A DNA stretch of 64,000 nucleotides from the NCBI GenBank assembly GCA_033439765.1, contig JAULSN010000002.1:3038001-3102000 (forward strand), given 5' to 3'. This stretch comes from Lasiosphaeria ovina (lineage: Eukaryota; Ascomycota; Sordariomycetes; Sordariales; Lasiosphaeriaceae). Below the pieces are notes generated by a model. The model saw nothing but the letters and a program-made list of their open reading frames with translations. It did no database searches and was not told where the DNA came from. Within the stretch, counting starts at the first letter, position 1, and every line of letters starts with the position of its first letter. A program made the position numbers and the translations under genes. Positions 35,488 through 47,222 of the stretch are shown piece after piece.

Positions 35488-36354
35488 ATGCCGTCTTTCC
35501 ACCACTGGACTGGCAAAAACAACCGCTCTCAACACAATCTGGTTGGGTCGACGGTTGCCGAGGACTCGTCCCCAATTCCCGCATCAGCTGCGAGCCCGAG
35601 TGCGGGTGCTGCAAACACCCCCTCAGCCTCGTCCAACCCGGGCTTCAGCTCTAGCGAATCCTTCCAGCCCGCCGACAGTAGCAGCAGCAGCAACACCGCT
35701 ACCAGGACAAACCACCCACAACCCCCCCCTCCACCGCCGCCACACCTGGTCAATATCTACAGCACCACCGCTGGCGGTCCCAGTCCTGCAAACCTCGCGC
35801 AGCTGCAGCATTCAAACTCCGTCACTGGTGCTTTTGATTCGCGCCCGAGGGATACCGATTTTAGCGACCAGGTGACCCGCTCCCAGTCGCACCGCTATCC
35901 CCAGATCTCACCCATCTTAACCCAGCAGCTGCACCCGCCGCTGCACCAGCATCAGCAGCAGCCCCCCGGGTCGGGCTCTACCGAAGACCTCCCCGCCACC
36001 AGCTCCTCTAACATCTCGTCGCCTATTATCGGTGCCGCGCAGCCGCTCTTTGTCCAGCAGGCCCAGCAGCAGGCACAAGCCCAAGCCCAGGCTCAGGCTC
36101 AGGCTCAGGCACAACAAGCTCAGGCACAGGCCCCGCCGCAGAGGCCCAAGCAATCTACCCGCAAGCTCATCAAGGGCATCCTGACGGGATCGTCGTCGTC
36201 GAATCGCGGCCCTGATTATCACCAGCAACACCCCTCTCAGAACTCGTACAACAACACGTCGGGACTCGCTCGCCGGCCCTCGAAACGAGTTAGCCTCCCC
36301 CCGCCTCCTTTGCCCCCGTCTCTTCGGGCCGGCCTCTCTCAAATATCGCTCGAT

Positions 36355-36417
<63 letters not shown>

Positions 36418-38483
36418 CACCTGGACTGGCAAGCTCAGACCCACCACTCTCAACCCTCTCCTCTTCGAGGTGCCGGCGAATTTCGAAATTCGTATACAGT
36501 TGACGGACCTGAACAAGACGTGCACCCGCGCGACATCCAGAGTAACCCGACAATTCGATCTGTTCCTCCTGCGGACGCAGACACATATTCGGGTGAAGAA
36601 ATAGGGTATCAGCAGCAACAGCAGAGTCATATCCAGTTGCAAGGCCAGGCTCCTCCCGAACTGCAGCACCCCCAGCAATTCGGCCAGGCCATTTTTGAGC
36701 CTTCGCAGCAGCAGCCTTCGCAGCAGCAGCAACAACAACAGCAGCAATCGCCACAGCACTATCATTACACTAACCCCCAACAACTGGCTCAACAATATCA
36801 GGGTGGGACACAGCAAGTATACACTGGGCACCTTGCCAACCCTCAGCAACAAAACCCAGAGACCGTGTCTCAGCTGTCGCATGAATCACCCATCACGGAT
36901 TCAGACCAACTCTCTGCCCAAAACGTGCAGACAGCGCAGGCCTCCCCTACAGTAACCTACAGTGTTCAGACGGAAGAGCTACCTACACGCCAAAACCCGC
37001 CCCCCGCGCAAGCTCAAACCCCGCAGCAGCAGACCATGGCCCCACCAGCTGGCGGGCCACCCCCGGCCCGACGGTCGCAAGACACCGCCGAGAAAGGGAT
37101 GCGCGACCAGGTCCAACCTCCGCCTGGCCCTCCCCCCAGCTACCGTGCAAGCCAGCAGCCCAACATGAATGCCCTTCCACAGCCTCCCAATGCTGGCGGC
37201 CCTAACCCCAGCTATCGCCAGAGCACGGCACCGCCGGACAGGCAGCAATTTGACGCGTCGGGAGATATTCAAGGGCGCAACAGTCCGCAACCTCCGCCCA
37301 GTGACCGGGGCGGAGAGGAAGCGGAAAAGGCGTTTAAAGATCTTTGTACGGCCAGTCTGTATTTGTCTCATAAGTTGTGGTGATTTTGCTGACTCTCTGC
37401 TGCCTAACAGTGACCAAATACAAAAACGTCAAACGACTCTACTTTGATGGCAAAAAGGACGTAGAACAGCTCAACGGCCAGGTCGAGCAGCTGCAAAATG
37501 CCATTGCCAACCAGCGCATGTCGGCAAGTCGGACGGCGCTCGACGACAGTGAATATGCAACACGGTTCAACCGCTTGAACGGCGCTATCTGCAATCTGTC
37601 ATTCAACATTCGGAAGGATTGGGTGACACTACCGTCATGGCTCGTTCCGTTTGTCAGTGCCGATGCGCTCAAGACGGGCAAGCAAGAAATGACAGCAGTC
37701 GGGCGTGCTGTTATTACGCGGTGGCTCATGGACGAAATCTTCAACCGTTGTTTCCACCCAGGCTTGGACCCCGAGCTCAGCAGGCAGCTCAAGACAATAG
37801 AGCAGAACATCAGGCACTTCAGCTACACGATGAGCAGTCCAGAAGAATTTGACGCACTGACGAGCAAGGTGGTCGGCTGGCGTATGGCGACGCTTGATGG
37901 TCTACAGGACGTGCTTCGAAGTGGGGAGAGTCTGAACCACAAGGCCGACTTTACGCGGCGCGCGACGAGCAACCTCACAGCGTGTCTTTACCAGCACCTG
38001 AGCGACCCGCCGCCGCCTGGCGTCGATGGGAGCGCCAGCATGATTGTGGAACTTGCCGTGGGGATTGCGGCCAACCTTCCTCTGGAGAGCCGTGACGTGG
38101 CGATTGTGTACCCACTACCAGAACAGCAGATTCAGTTCGACCTGATGGATGTCGAGAAGCAAGTCATTCCGGCGCTTGATGCGCGCGCTTCCGATTCAAC
38201 AGAGGACGGCGCGGGAGAGGATAGCGGGGGCAAGGATGGTGCCAAAGACGCCAAAGATCGGCGCGGAGACAAGTCTAGATCTGGTAGGTCAAAGACAGCG
38301 CCGGGCGCAGGCGGTTCTATGCCTGATGCCAGAAATGGCATCAATGCTGACGATTCCACTTTGCTAGCAGCTCTTCCGATGCCGCCCAAGGATCCAGCCA
38401 AGGTGCGCTTCGCTGGATTCGTTGCTGTCGAAGTACGGGGACGCCAGGTCTTGATGAAGGCACCGGTTTGGACCCTTGGATAG
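35488..38483 (+). CDS. Gln-rich protein with conserved C-terminal domain of unknown function
   Basis: I do not recognise a named family. The C-terminal half has the texture of a protein conserved across filamentous ascomycetes. Two exons (35488-37345 and 37411-38483) join through a 65-bp GT-AG intron and give 976 residues. The first 600 residues are disordered: Ser/Pro-rich, an (AQ)n run, a pure Gln run at about residues 290-311 encoded by mixed CAG/CAA, and more Gln blocks. From about residue 615 the sequence becomes ordered and mostly helical, starting with a coiled-coil-like YKNVKRLYFDGKKDVEQLNG. Then come RLNGAICNLSFNIRKDW and a Trp/Phe-rich helical core. A Lys/Asp-rich linker near residue 880 precedes a short hydrophobic end. 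The ATG at 35488 was chosen as the first in frame. A scaffolding or regulatory role is plausible but unproven. Confidence 0.85.
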
Positions 38484-39276
38484 GGGGTGGATGGGTAAGG
38501 TAATAGTGGGGCCCCGATCAGCCAACCGCCTTGCTGCTGCTGTGTACAGCTCAGCTCGGATGGTCAAGAAATGGGGGAGGGGCTTCTGGGTAGTAAGTAT
38601 ACGTGTTGTCGCGCATTTTCCTTGGTGTTTAATTAAGCCGTGTCCGAGCGCGGGAGCGTTTTGAGAAGAAAGGAAAGAGGGAAAGCCGCGAGGGGCTGGT
38701 GAAACAACAGAAAAGGAGGCGAGACAGTTGTGCACAAGGTCGAGCGAGCGCCTTGTTGGGGTTGGCGAGAATGTAGGTGGAGGTTGGACTTTGTTGGGCG
38801 GACATAGGGATGCTTTTACGAACCAAGATTTCTTTAACGATTCAGATGATATCCCGGAAATGGGGAATGTGGGCTGTTTTTCTCCGGCCAGTTTATATTT
38901 CCCGGCTCATTACATACTATAGTAGAAGCGCAAATCGCATCATGCTTGATCATGGTCTTTCCCGGTCCGCTCACTATCGCTTGGTATCTCTCGAGAGACA
39001 CGGGACGACAACAAACATTACCTACCCGGCTTAGCTCTCAGCCGTTCTATGCCCAAAGGTTGCAAGCATCCCTTGTATCGAGCGTGTGCTACACACATCA
39101 CAGGTTTCAAGTTTCGTGTTTCGAGTTTCAACCGTCTTGCAAGTATCCGTAAGGACGTACTCAATTAAGCATACACCGCCTTCCTCTTTTGCGGGGTTCT
39201 GCCAAGCTGCTGCCCCTCCATCCTTCACCATCCCGGGCAGAAAGCAGTCGAGAACCCCGCCATGGCTAATGCCATC
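38484..39276. other. 3' flank of the Gln-rich gene up to the transposon nest
   Basis: No gene is supported in these 793 bp. The last 15 bp before the insertion, from 39262, read ATGGCTAATGCCATC in a good initiation context (CCCCGCCATGGC). Before the insertion they were joined to sequence now at 60874. Confidence 0.6.
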
Positions 39277-39520
39277 TGTGAAGGCAGGCACATACAAGAG
39301 ACGAGGCTGCAAGTAAATAGTGACTAGATTCGTAGATAACTAAGCTAAAGAAAGGAAAAGGAAAAGAAGAAGCCTGCGTGCCCTGCAGGCTGGCAGTTTT
39401 GTGGTGGTGTGCGGGGTCGTGGCCCTAGTCCCGATTGGGAGGAGTGGGGCCTCGACATCAGGGCTTGCAGCTAGGGCATGGTTGCGGCACCACGGACCTC
39501 AGTTCGGCCGTGCCGTGACA
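39277..39520 (-). repeat. 3' LTR of outer gypsy element
   Basis: Matches 60625-60868 at all but two positions; the copy here has TGTG and ATACAAG where the other has TGTA and ATATAAG. It contains a purine-rich AAGGAAAAGGAAAAGAAG segment. Confidence 0.95.
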
Positions 39521-39523
39521 TTA

Positions 39524-39535
39524 CCCCCCCCTCCC
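39524..39535 (-). other. Polypurine tract of outer element
   Basis: On the minus strand GGGAGGGGGGGG lies three bases before the 3' LTR, where the plus-strand primer of a retrotransposon is expected. Confidence 0.8.
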
Positions 39536-39549
39536 GCGCGTAGGGTCCT

Positions 39550-40997
39550 TTATTCATGAAGAATAAAAAATGTTGGATCGCGCAGGGCTCGAACTTGTGA
39601 TTACTTCTTCCTTATTGATCTTCGTAGCTTGCGCTCGCCCGTATTGACGGGTCTATTATCGTCATCGTGGTCGTCGGCTGTCTTATCGGCTGTATATATG
39701 GTTGTCCATTGCTGTAGGCGCTTTGGCGGCCCTGCTAGGTCGGGGTATTATTCGTGGAACTCGTGTAGCTTCGCGGGGGCGTTCTTGAAGTTCCCAGCTG
39801 GGTACCACGTCGGATCTGGGTCCCAGCCTCTCCATTGTACTTGGTACTCGAGGCGGCCGTGTATTATTCTTGAGGTTAATATACGGTCGACTTCCTATTC
39901 TTCCTCCTTATTAACCATCTCTGAGGGATTCTCTACTTCTTGTCCTGGTAGTAGGTTATTAGTATAACGCTTGAGCCTATCTGTATGGAACACATCTATT
40001 GCCTTCCAGCTAGTAGGAACCTCCAATCTATAGGAGTGTCCAACCATCTCGACGATCCGATAGTGCTATCGTATGAGGGGGAAATCTAGCTTGTCGCTAG
40101 GTCTATCCGTAGACCAATTCTTCTTAATAATAAATACTCTATCGCCAGTACCGAAGTCCGGTTCCCGGCGATGTTTATTAGCTTGGTTGACCTGTACTTG
40201 TTATGCCTTTTGGATCATCTCCCTAGCGTGGTCGACGTGCTTCTATATCGTTCTTAGAGTATCCTGGGCGTCTTCCCTATTCAGCTTCTCCCTAGTTGGT
40301 AAGCCCGCTAGCTTGGTACGTTTGGTCCAATCGTACTGGGTGGGCATTTCGAATCCGAATAGTACCTCGTGAGGTTCCATTCCCGTACTAGCGTGCGGTA
40401 GGCTATTTTGGGCGAAGTCCATAGCGGGGATCGCTCTTGACTAGTTATCTTGGTAGTGGTTCACGAACGGTCGAAGTCGTTGTTCAAGGTATTGGTTCAT
40501 AATCTCGACTTGGCCCGCAGTTTGGGAATGCCCTAAGGAAGATAACTTCCACTTGATTCCCAGGATCTTAGATACTTCGTCTATAAAGTCTACGATAAAT
40601 TGGGGTCCCCTATCGCTAATTATTTCGTCGGGGAGTCCAAGGATTCTGAAGGGTCCTTCGTAGTATATTAGGGTAGTATCCTTGGCCGTAGCGGAGTCCC
40701 TATAAGGGATTGTCCAGGCGGCCTTGCTTAGCCTATCAATTACCACTAGGGCGTTATTCTTGGTATACTTGTCCTCGGGCATCTTATAGAAGTCTACTGC
40801 CAGGGACCTCCATCTACGAAGGGGTACTAGGAGGGGCTTAAGGAGGCCCGGGGTCTTGCTACGGGGCTTCTTGCTAGATTGGTATAGGCAGTTCTCGACG
40901 AATCGGTCGACTGATCCTGTTAGCCGGGGCTACTAATAAAGTTTCGAGACTATTCGGCGGGTCTTGTTTCTCCCGGGGTATACGGAGGGTATCCTTG
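39550..40997 (-). pseudogene. Outer gypsy pol, 3' part: integrase and chromodomain (disrupted)
   Basis: The integrase core is recognisable: AVDFYKMPEDK near 40790, SDRGPQFI near 40600 and GQVEIMNQYLEQ near 40500 carry the D, D and E positions. The longest uninterrupted piece is 40441-40782. A chromodomain follows at about 39796-39893 (EVDRILTSRIIHGRLEYQVQW, with WRGW after it), which in chromoviruses guides integration to modified chromatin. Several in-frame TAG/TAA codons interrupt it. The frame is cut at 40997 by the inner element and resumes at 55847. Confidence 0.88.
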
Positions 40998-41002
40998 AAT
41001 GT

Positions 41003-41271
41003 TGATACGGGAATGGCCTCAATTACACATGTCAACAATTGACATGGCCCTCTACGCGCACATGGCGCGTGCACCCCCTATACATTACATAAGCAGCACC
41101 CTAGACTAGCGGAAGGCGGGCAAGTAGGCGGTGTGCACTGGCAGTTAATACTGCCACCTGCGCGGGGCATATCCCCGCTGCAGGGCACACCACCTTCCTT
41201 TTCCACCTTCCAACCTTCTACACACATAATTCTACCACCATATTGGTGATGTATGCTGCCTTTCCCTATCA
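41003..41271 (+). repeat. 5' LTR of inner gypsy element
   Basis: 269 bp. Differs from 55573-55841 at nine positions, all transitions within the first 80 bp; the remaining 189 bp look identical. Confidence 0.94.
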
Positions 41272-41273
41272 AA

Positions 41274-41286
41274 TGGTACCAGCGAC
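41274..41286 (+). other. Probable primer-binding site of inner gypsy element
   Basis: TGGTACCAGCGAC begins two bases after the LTR. The TGG start pairs with a tRNA CCA end. I cannot name the tRNA. Confidence 0.6.
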
Positions 41287-41841
41287 TGCACGCATCAAGT
41301 AACCAGTCACCAGCATCGTGAGTTCAAGAGTTCAACCCTCTTGGTGCGATAATTCAATTGAAGACGCACCAAAAACCTGCACGCGATATTCCGACCGGAG
41401 GCGCGCCCGCAGTCAGAAAAATTTTCCCCCCCGCTTGGGCAAAAGTTCGCAAGGACTCTAGCCAACCGCCTCAGCTGTCAATCGAATAACCTTCGGGGAT
41501 CAATTGAGCAGCGCTGGGCGGGTAAGATCGCGGTATTGTCAAGCATCGCGTCTTAGCGCCGTCTATTGGCAACGCGATTCCCCCAAGGCACCTTGCCTAT
41601 CCCCGCTCCAGACCTCTCTTCGCGAAGGCTATGGCCAAGCCCACCCTGATCCTGGACTCCAATCCCAGACGCTACGGGTATACTGAACTTCACCGATAAG
41701 CCTTACGGCGGCGGTAGAAGAGCCAAGCCTCTGTACCTAGATAATCCTTAGGGATACTGGAAGTAGTTGGTGGGAGCGTTCTACAAAGTCATACCAACTG
41801 TCTTCTTTCTCAAATTTGGTTGATCGACAATAGGTCAAGTA

Positions 41842-44800
41842 ATGGCCGCTCCACAGGGCCCTTGGGTAACTATATCAGACAACGACGAGACCGGAGACTT
41901 TCTCGACCCCGATAATACCAATACCGAAGGATTAGCCCTCGGCCGATATAATAAGCTTCCCCAAAGCACCCAATAGCAGTTGAGAATGATGGACTTCGGA
42001 AAGGGCCCCAATACCCCTACCAGGAACGTAATTCCCCGCGAGTCCCGCACCCTGTCCGTAGTGGCTGCTCAGAATGACACTCCCGAGAAGCCCGTCGCTG
42101 AACGCCCTACCGAGCTCAAGCCCAATATTTCGTCGCTCACTTACCTGGAGACGATGAATAAAGCCGTCTAGTGGGACGTTAGGCAGCTGAATAAGAAAGT
42201 TGACTAGGGTTTTAAGAGAGTCACGAGTACTCTCGATAGGATTATTAAGAATACTACGAGTAATATGAACGAGCAGAATAACGCTCTTAGGATAGAGATG
42301 GATAAGTAGAGAAACGACCTCAAAGACTCTTATACTAACCTAAGTAAGTAAATATAGCTTATTCTCGACGTACTTGTAGGTACCGCGGCCCCCTCCCCAG
42401 CCCCTGCCGCTCGGCGTCCCTCGTTAGTCGATCCCTTTACTAGACTAGCCATATTCGGAGCCAGTCCTTTTAGAGACGATCGACCCCAGAGCCTTCCCCC
42501 AGCCCTGAATCCTTTCGACAACTCATATATCGAACCAAATGCTTCTGGCCTATCTACCGGCCAAGCGGCATGATTCTACGATCAGCCCAACCCAACCCTC
42601 ATAGTATAGAACCCAACTCCCACTACGGGTCCTCGTAAGTACTACCAAATCCCGAACCGATCTATACCTACTTCTTAGTTCGGCCCTCGCCAAAGCAGCC
42701 TATTTCAACAGCAGTCAGCCCAGCCATAGCAATATATCACTCCACCACTATAAACCGGTAACTAGTAGGGCCCTCAAGCTTAGGGCCAAGGAAACAACCC
42801 TCCTAACCAGCCGGCTGGCAACCAACTTCGCCCTTCGCGACAGTCCACCCAGCCCATAGTTCCGCGGAACCCACCCCCCCAGCGTCATCGATAGGGGCAT
42901 AGTGACCCTTCTGACGGCGATGACGACTCGGACGGACCTGACTTTGGGTCCAACCGGCCGTGGCGTAGACAGAAGAACCAGGGCAACGGAGGCAACGGTC
43001 ATCGACCGGATAGGAACGATAGGCAAGCTCGGTATACTACTACCTCGTATACTAGGGACTTAGTGGGCACCTGGGCCAACCTTACTATCTCATAACCAGT
43101 CCACTACAAGATCAAGCGCGAGGAAATCGGGCAGTTCAACCCAGACAGCGACGACCCTAATAGGGTCGGTATAACCACCGACGGGAAGAACGTCGTCTTC
43201 TCTAATATATATACCTTTGAGCTACGCGTCAAATCCTTTATTAAAGAGCCAGCTACGCGTAACGACTCGGCAGCCTAAATAGCTTCTTTCTTTCAGACAT
43301 TACTAGGCGGTTCCGCCCTGCTTTGGTGGACTTCAGAGCTTACTCCTAAAGACAGAATTAAGCTACGAAGCGAAGGATTAGGAGGTATAATGAGAGCCCT
43401 TATCGACCACTACCAACCAGACATCGCGTTAGCTATAGCCGAGTACAACTCCGGCAGGCTCAAGGTCGAAGACGTCGATAACGACGCGAAGGCTGTAATC
43501 CGTTTTATATAGTACAAGATTCGCTACGCTAAAGCAGCCGGAATCCTCAACTAAGATAATAGTAATTAGCTTAGAGTCCTCACTCAAATTTGGGTACGAT
43601 TCGAGCTGGGCATTAAGCGAGTCATACCGCCCCCTAACGAAGCCAACTCCCTATCCGACTATATCAGGCTGGTATCTTCTAAGCGAGCTATTATCACCGC
43701 TATATATAAGGACGAAATAAGGGAGAAAAAGAAGTCCTCTAAGTCTACCTATTCTAATAACTACCCGCGACGTCGTATTACCTAGGATAACTCCAAAACC
43801 AGGTACCCAGACAAAGAGCCTCGTAAGGACTACCCTCGCGATAATAAGGACCCTAAGAAAGAAGATAAGGATAAGGAGTCGAAGTATGAGAGGAAGCAGG
43901 AAGATAGACCTCGCTACGACAGACCTCGCTACGACCGACCTCGCTTTGATAAGCCTCGCGAAGATAAAGGGAAGGGAGGAGCCTATCACGCGCAGGAGGC
44001 GGATAGCGATAACTCTAATAGAGACTCTTCTAGCTACTATTCCGACAATTCCGATAGCCTCGACTCAGACGCCGAGGCAGCATATTACGTCACCGTAATC
44101 GATCGGCACCATACCTACCACAAATACTACGAGATGTTTCCTTCCACTAGAGCCAAGCTCGGACATCTCAGGACCTATTCCCCCTATAACGTAGCGTATT
44201 TTGAACGTATCCAAGATACCAAGAAGTAGCAGGTGTCTAGCCGTACTTGCGGCTATTATCACAAAGTATACGACTCGCGTAACTAGCTATTTAAGTATAT
44301 TCGTATATGCTCGTTAGCCAAGACGGGAGTTATTATCCCCTAGCTGGATTTGTAGGAGGACGAGTCTGACGATAAATATATTACCGCTAATAAAGGAGAT
44401 ATCGTAATATATATATCTTCCTCCGCTCCCGTCACCCCGGACTTCATCGTCTTGAAAGCTCCTAATATCGCTCCTATCGATACCAGGGGTAACCCTTAGT
44501 CCGAATACTCGTATCTCCGAGTTAAGGCCAAAGCCTCAGCTACGTCGTTAAGTAGTAACGAGATTTGCCTCGATCCCGGAACCGGTCGATCCCTCATTTC
44601 TCGTAAGCTATTCAGCAAGCTCAAGTATATAGTTAAGCCTCGCTTCGGCCGAGTTCGCGGAGTATATAAAGGGACCGTAAAGACCACTAAGTGGGCTACC
44701 TTCATACTATTTCTAGTCGGTGAAGATAGGCAGGACCAACCAGCTTTAATAGAAGTATCGTATTCCGTATAGGTAGTTAAGGATCTCCCCCCTAACTTAC

Positions 44801-46314
44801 TACTTAGTAATAAGTTCCTTACCCCCTACGGAGTAAATATCGACTATTCGTCGGACGTAGTCACCTTCAGATAGATAGACGGCTTCTATACGTCTATAGA
44901 AGTCGTTCGTAAAGCCAAGGAGTATCGCCGGAACGTCAAAGCCGGTAGAGACCTCACCCTACTAGCAGGATAGAGAACACTTCTTCCAGTTAACTACAAG
45001 CCCCTACCCTCCGATAGATCCGTAATATTCTTAGTAAAATACTCCGTAGTAGCCAACGTAGTTATAGACGTAAAAACGCCGAAAGTCGTCGTAGTATAAA
45101 ACAACTCTAACGGCGTACTAGTAATTAAGAAGGGCACTACCCTCGGCCATATTCATAAGGCTTAGGATAGTAGCTATAAGAGCGTGTCCTGGAAATAAGG
45201 TATAGCCGTAATAGTACTCGGCTCGCTAGCTATGTTTTCTCAGCTCTTAGGGGTATTAGCGCTCCCGACTACTGGCCTTTCGAACGTCATATAGTAGTAA
45301 GTTATAGGCTCGTCTTTTAATATGACTAAAGTAATTCACGCGCTTATCGACGCCCCCAAGGATATTACCCTACTAGCTATCGCCTCCTCTAACAACTTAC
45401 CTCCCCCCACAGCTTCACCGCTATCCCTGTCCGACCAAGTCTAGTAGATTACTTAGAACGTAGATTTGGAACCCCCTATAGCCTTAGAGCTACTCGACGA
45501 GGATCTTACGGGACCTATGGCCGCCAAGTTCGTCGTTAGTACTGGCCCCGGCGGAAAGATATCCAAGTTGGGTATTAAAGCGCTAATCGACTATATTAAG
45601 ATCATTACCGATAACGGAATTCACATCTACGCTACCGACGCTCCCTTCGTAGCCGACCTTCAAGCTCTATATGAAGAATTCCCCTAAGTCTAGGTAAATA
45701 ACGGCATAATCAAGATTCCAGAGAAGGACATAATGAAAGTTCCCCTAGTAGAAGGCTAGCAAAACCAACTCAAAGCTAATAGAAGCTACCCCCTTAGTCA
45801 AAAGGACATGGGTATTTTGGACGATATTTTCGGAACGTTATACGCGGAAGACCGTATAGACTGGCAAAACGATCCTACGCCTTTCAACTCGCTAGTATTC
45901 ATCGTCTAGCGGACTATCCACGGCGTAGAGAAAGGTAGAGTTGTTATTAATCTTCAACAGCTCAACCGAGTGGTTATACCTAATAACTACCCTTTGCCGT
46001 TATAATCTACCATCATCTCTGCTATTCGCGGCAAATCCTACGTCTCTATAATCGACGTAACGTCCTTTTTCTATTAGTTTGGAGTCTATCCCCCTCATCG
46101 AGATAGATTCACTATTATTAGTCCTCGAGGCTTGGAGAAGTCTAAGGTTGCCTTAATGGGATTTCGGAATACCCCAGTATATGCCCAGCGGTATATAGAT
46201 CGACTATTGGCTAAGTACGCTCACTTTATACGTGCTTTTATCGATGATATAGTCATCTTTTCCGATTCCCGAAAAGACCACTTACGTCACCTGCGAAAGG
46301 CGTTTGAGATATTC
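41842..46314 (+). pseudogene. Inner gypsy gag-pol, 5' part (gag, protease, start of RT)
   Basis: One frame runs from ATG 41842 and opens MAAPQGPWVTISDNDETG. It is broken by many TAG and a few TAA codons but by no frameshift that I can see. Gag has a Gln/Pro-rich middle and a capsid-like part around 43110-43700 (LLGGSALLWWTSEL). A basic Arg/Lys/Asp-rich stretch follows at 43750-44060. A protease-like CLDPGTGRSLIS lies near 44568. The RT starts near 45840, includes FTIISPRGLEKS, and keeps its catalytic FIDDIVIFSD near 46235-46265. The frame stops at the copia insertion after 46314 and resumes at 52884. Confidence 0.9.
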
Positions 46315-47092
46315 TGTTGGTTTTTAATATATATATTTTTTACCTTATATAAAATAAACGATATAAAAAGAACTATAAGAGGTAAAAATATATAATAAAT
46401 ATATTTATACTGCTTACGTAATAATACAACTATAAATAATTGTGGGTCTCTTACATAAGCAATCTTATGTAAGCTGCAAAGCTTACATACACAACGACCT
46501 ACACCTTACACAACGTAATGCAACCACAACCACTTAATGCCCCGCGTATACGGTCTTTGGAATCGATCCAACTGCCACAGGTGTTGGCCCCGCACGGCCA
46601 GGGCAGTAGGCGACCTTCAGGCAACCGGTTCCAACAGCCAGGCCGCTCACAGGGCCACCTGGCCGCGGACCGGGCCACCTGCCGGCCACCTGCAACAGGC
46701 CCGGGCCAACTAGCCGCAGGCCCTGCCGGGCCGGCTACGACCTTGGCCAACGATCCTCTGTTGGCTTCAGACCGTTGTTCGAAGTGTTGAACAGAGCCGA
46801 GTTCCGTTCAACCGAGTCCACACAAGCTGGTATAATAAGGGGACCATTTTCCCACCTTTGTATTTAGAATAATAACATCTCAATCAGTCTTCGACCAATC
46901 ACAACAATCTAAATACCATTCTGCTCCACTTTTTCTGCTCTTCATTATCATCCATTCGGCCATCCTTCACCGCCTTCGAATCTATCTCACGGAAGCTCCA
47001 AACCTTACCTTCCGTTAAAACCTTTCCATAACTACCACTCTTCCAACTGCTTGAAAACTAATTAATGCTCTATCGATATAACCTCTTCAACA
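46315..47092 (+). repeat. 5' LTR of copia element
   Basis: 778 bp, the same as 52101-52878 as far as I can read. It has an AT-rich first 130 bp, two overlapping hairpins at 46450-46488 and a GC-rich block at about 46560-46760. A TATAATAAGG element near 46831 may serve as a core promoter. Confidence 0.96.
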
Positions 47093-47104
47093 GGTTATGA
47101 GCCC
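47093..47104 (+). other. Copia primer-binding site complementary to initiator tRNA-Met anticodon arm
   Basis: GGTTATGAGCCC directly follows the LTR. Its complement GGGCTCATAACC has the form of the anticodon stem-loop of eukaryotic initiator tRNA-Met (CAU anticodon). Drosophila copia and yeast Ty5 are known to prime from such an internally cut half-tRNA. Confidence 0.8.
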
Positions 47105-47222
47105 GGAATAAACACCTCGCTCAGCCAGAATTACCCTGGCAACGAATAAATACCCCTTTCTACCTTTGTTTATCTTTTACAACAACCTCTCTCTCTCTCT
47201 CTCCTGAAGACTCAGCAACACA

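Noticed and set aside
35917..36882. Long minus-strand frame rich in Leu
   Set aside because: It is the antisense of CAG/CAA Gln repeats in the real plus-strand gene, which gives poly-Leu by necessity.
39574..39600. tRNA B-box-like GTTCGAGCCC on the minus strand
   Set aside because: It lies inside the coding end of the outer gypsy pol, and the T-stem pairs poorly.
41078..41272. Short minus-strand frame in the inner gypsy LTR
   Set aside because: Repeated in both LTRs and antisense to the element; best explained as LTR sequence.
46499..46790. Overlapping open frames on both strands in the copia LTR
   Set aside because: They arise from the GC-rich repeat block and recur in both LTRs; no protein-like features.
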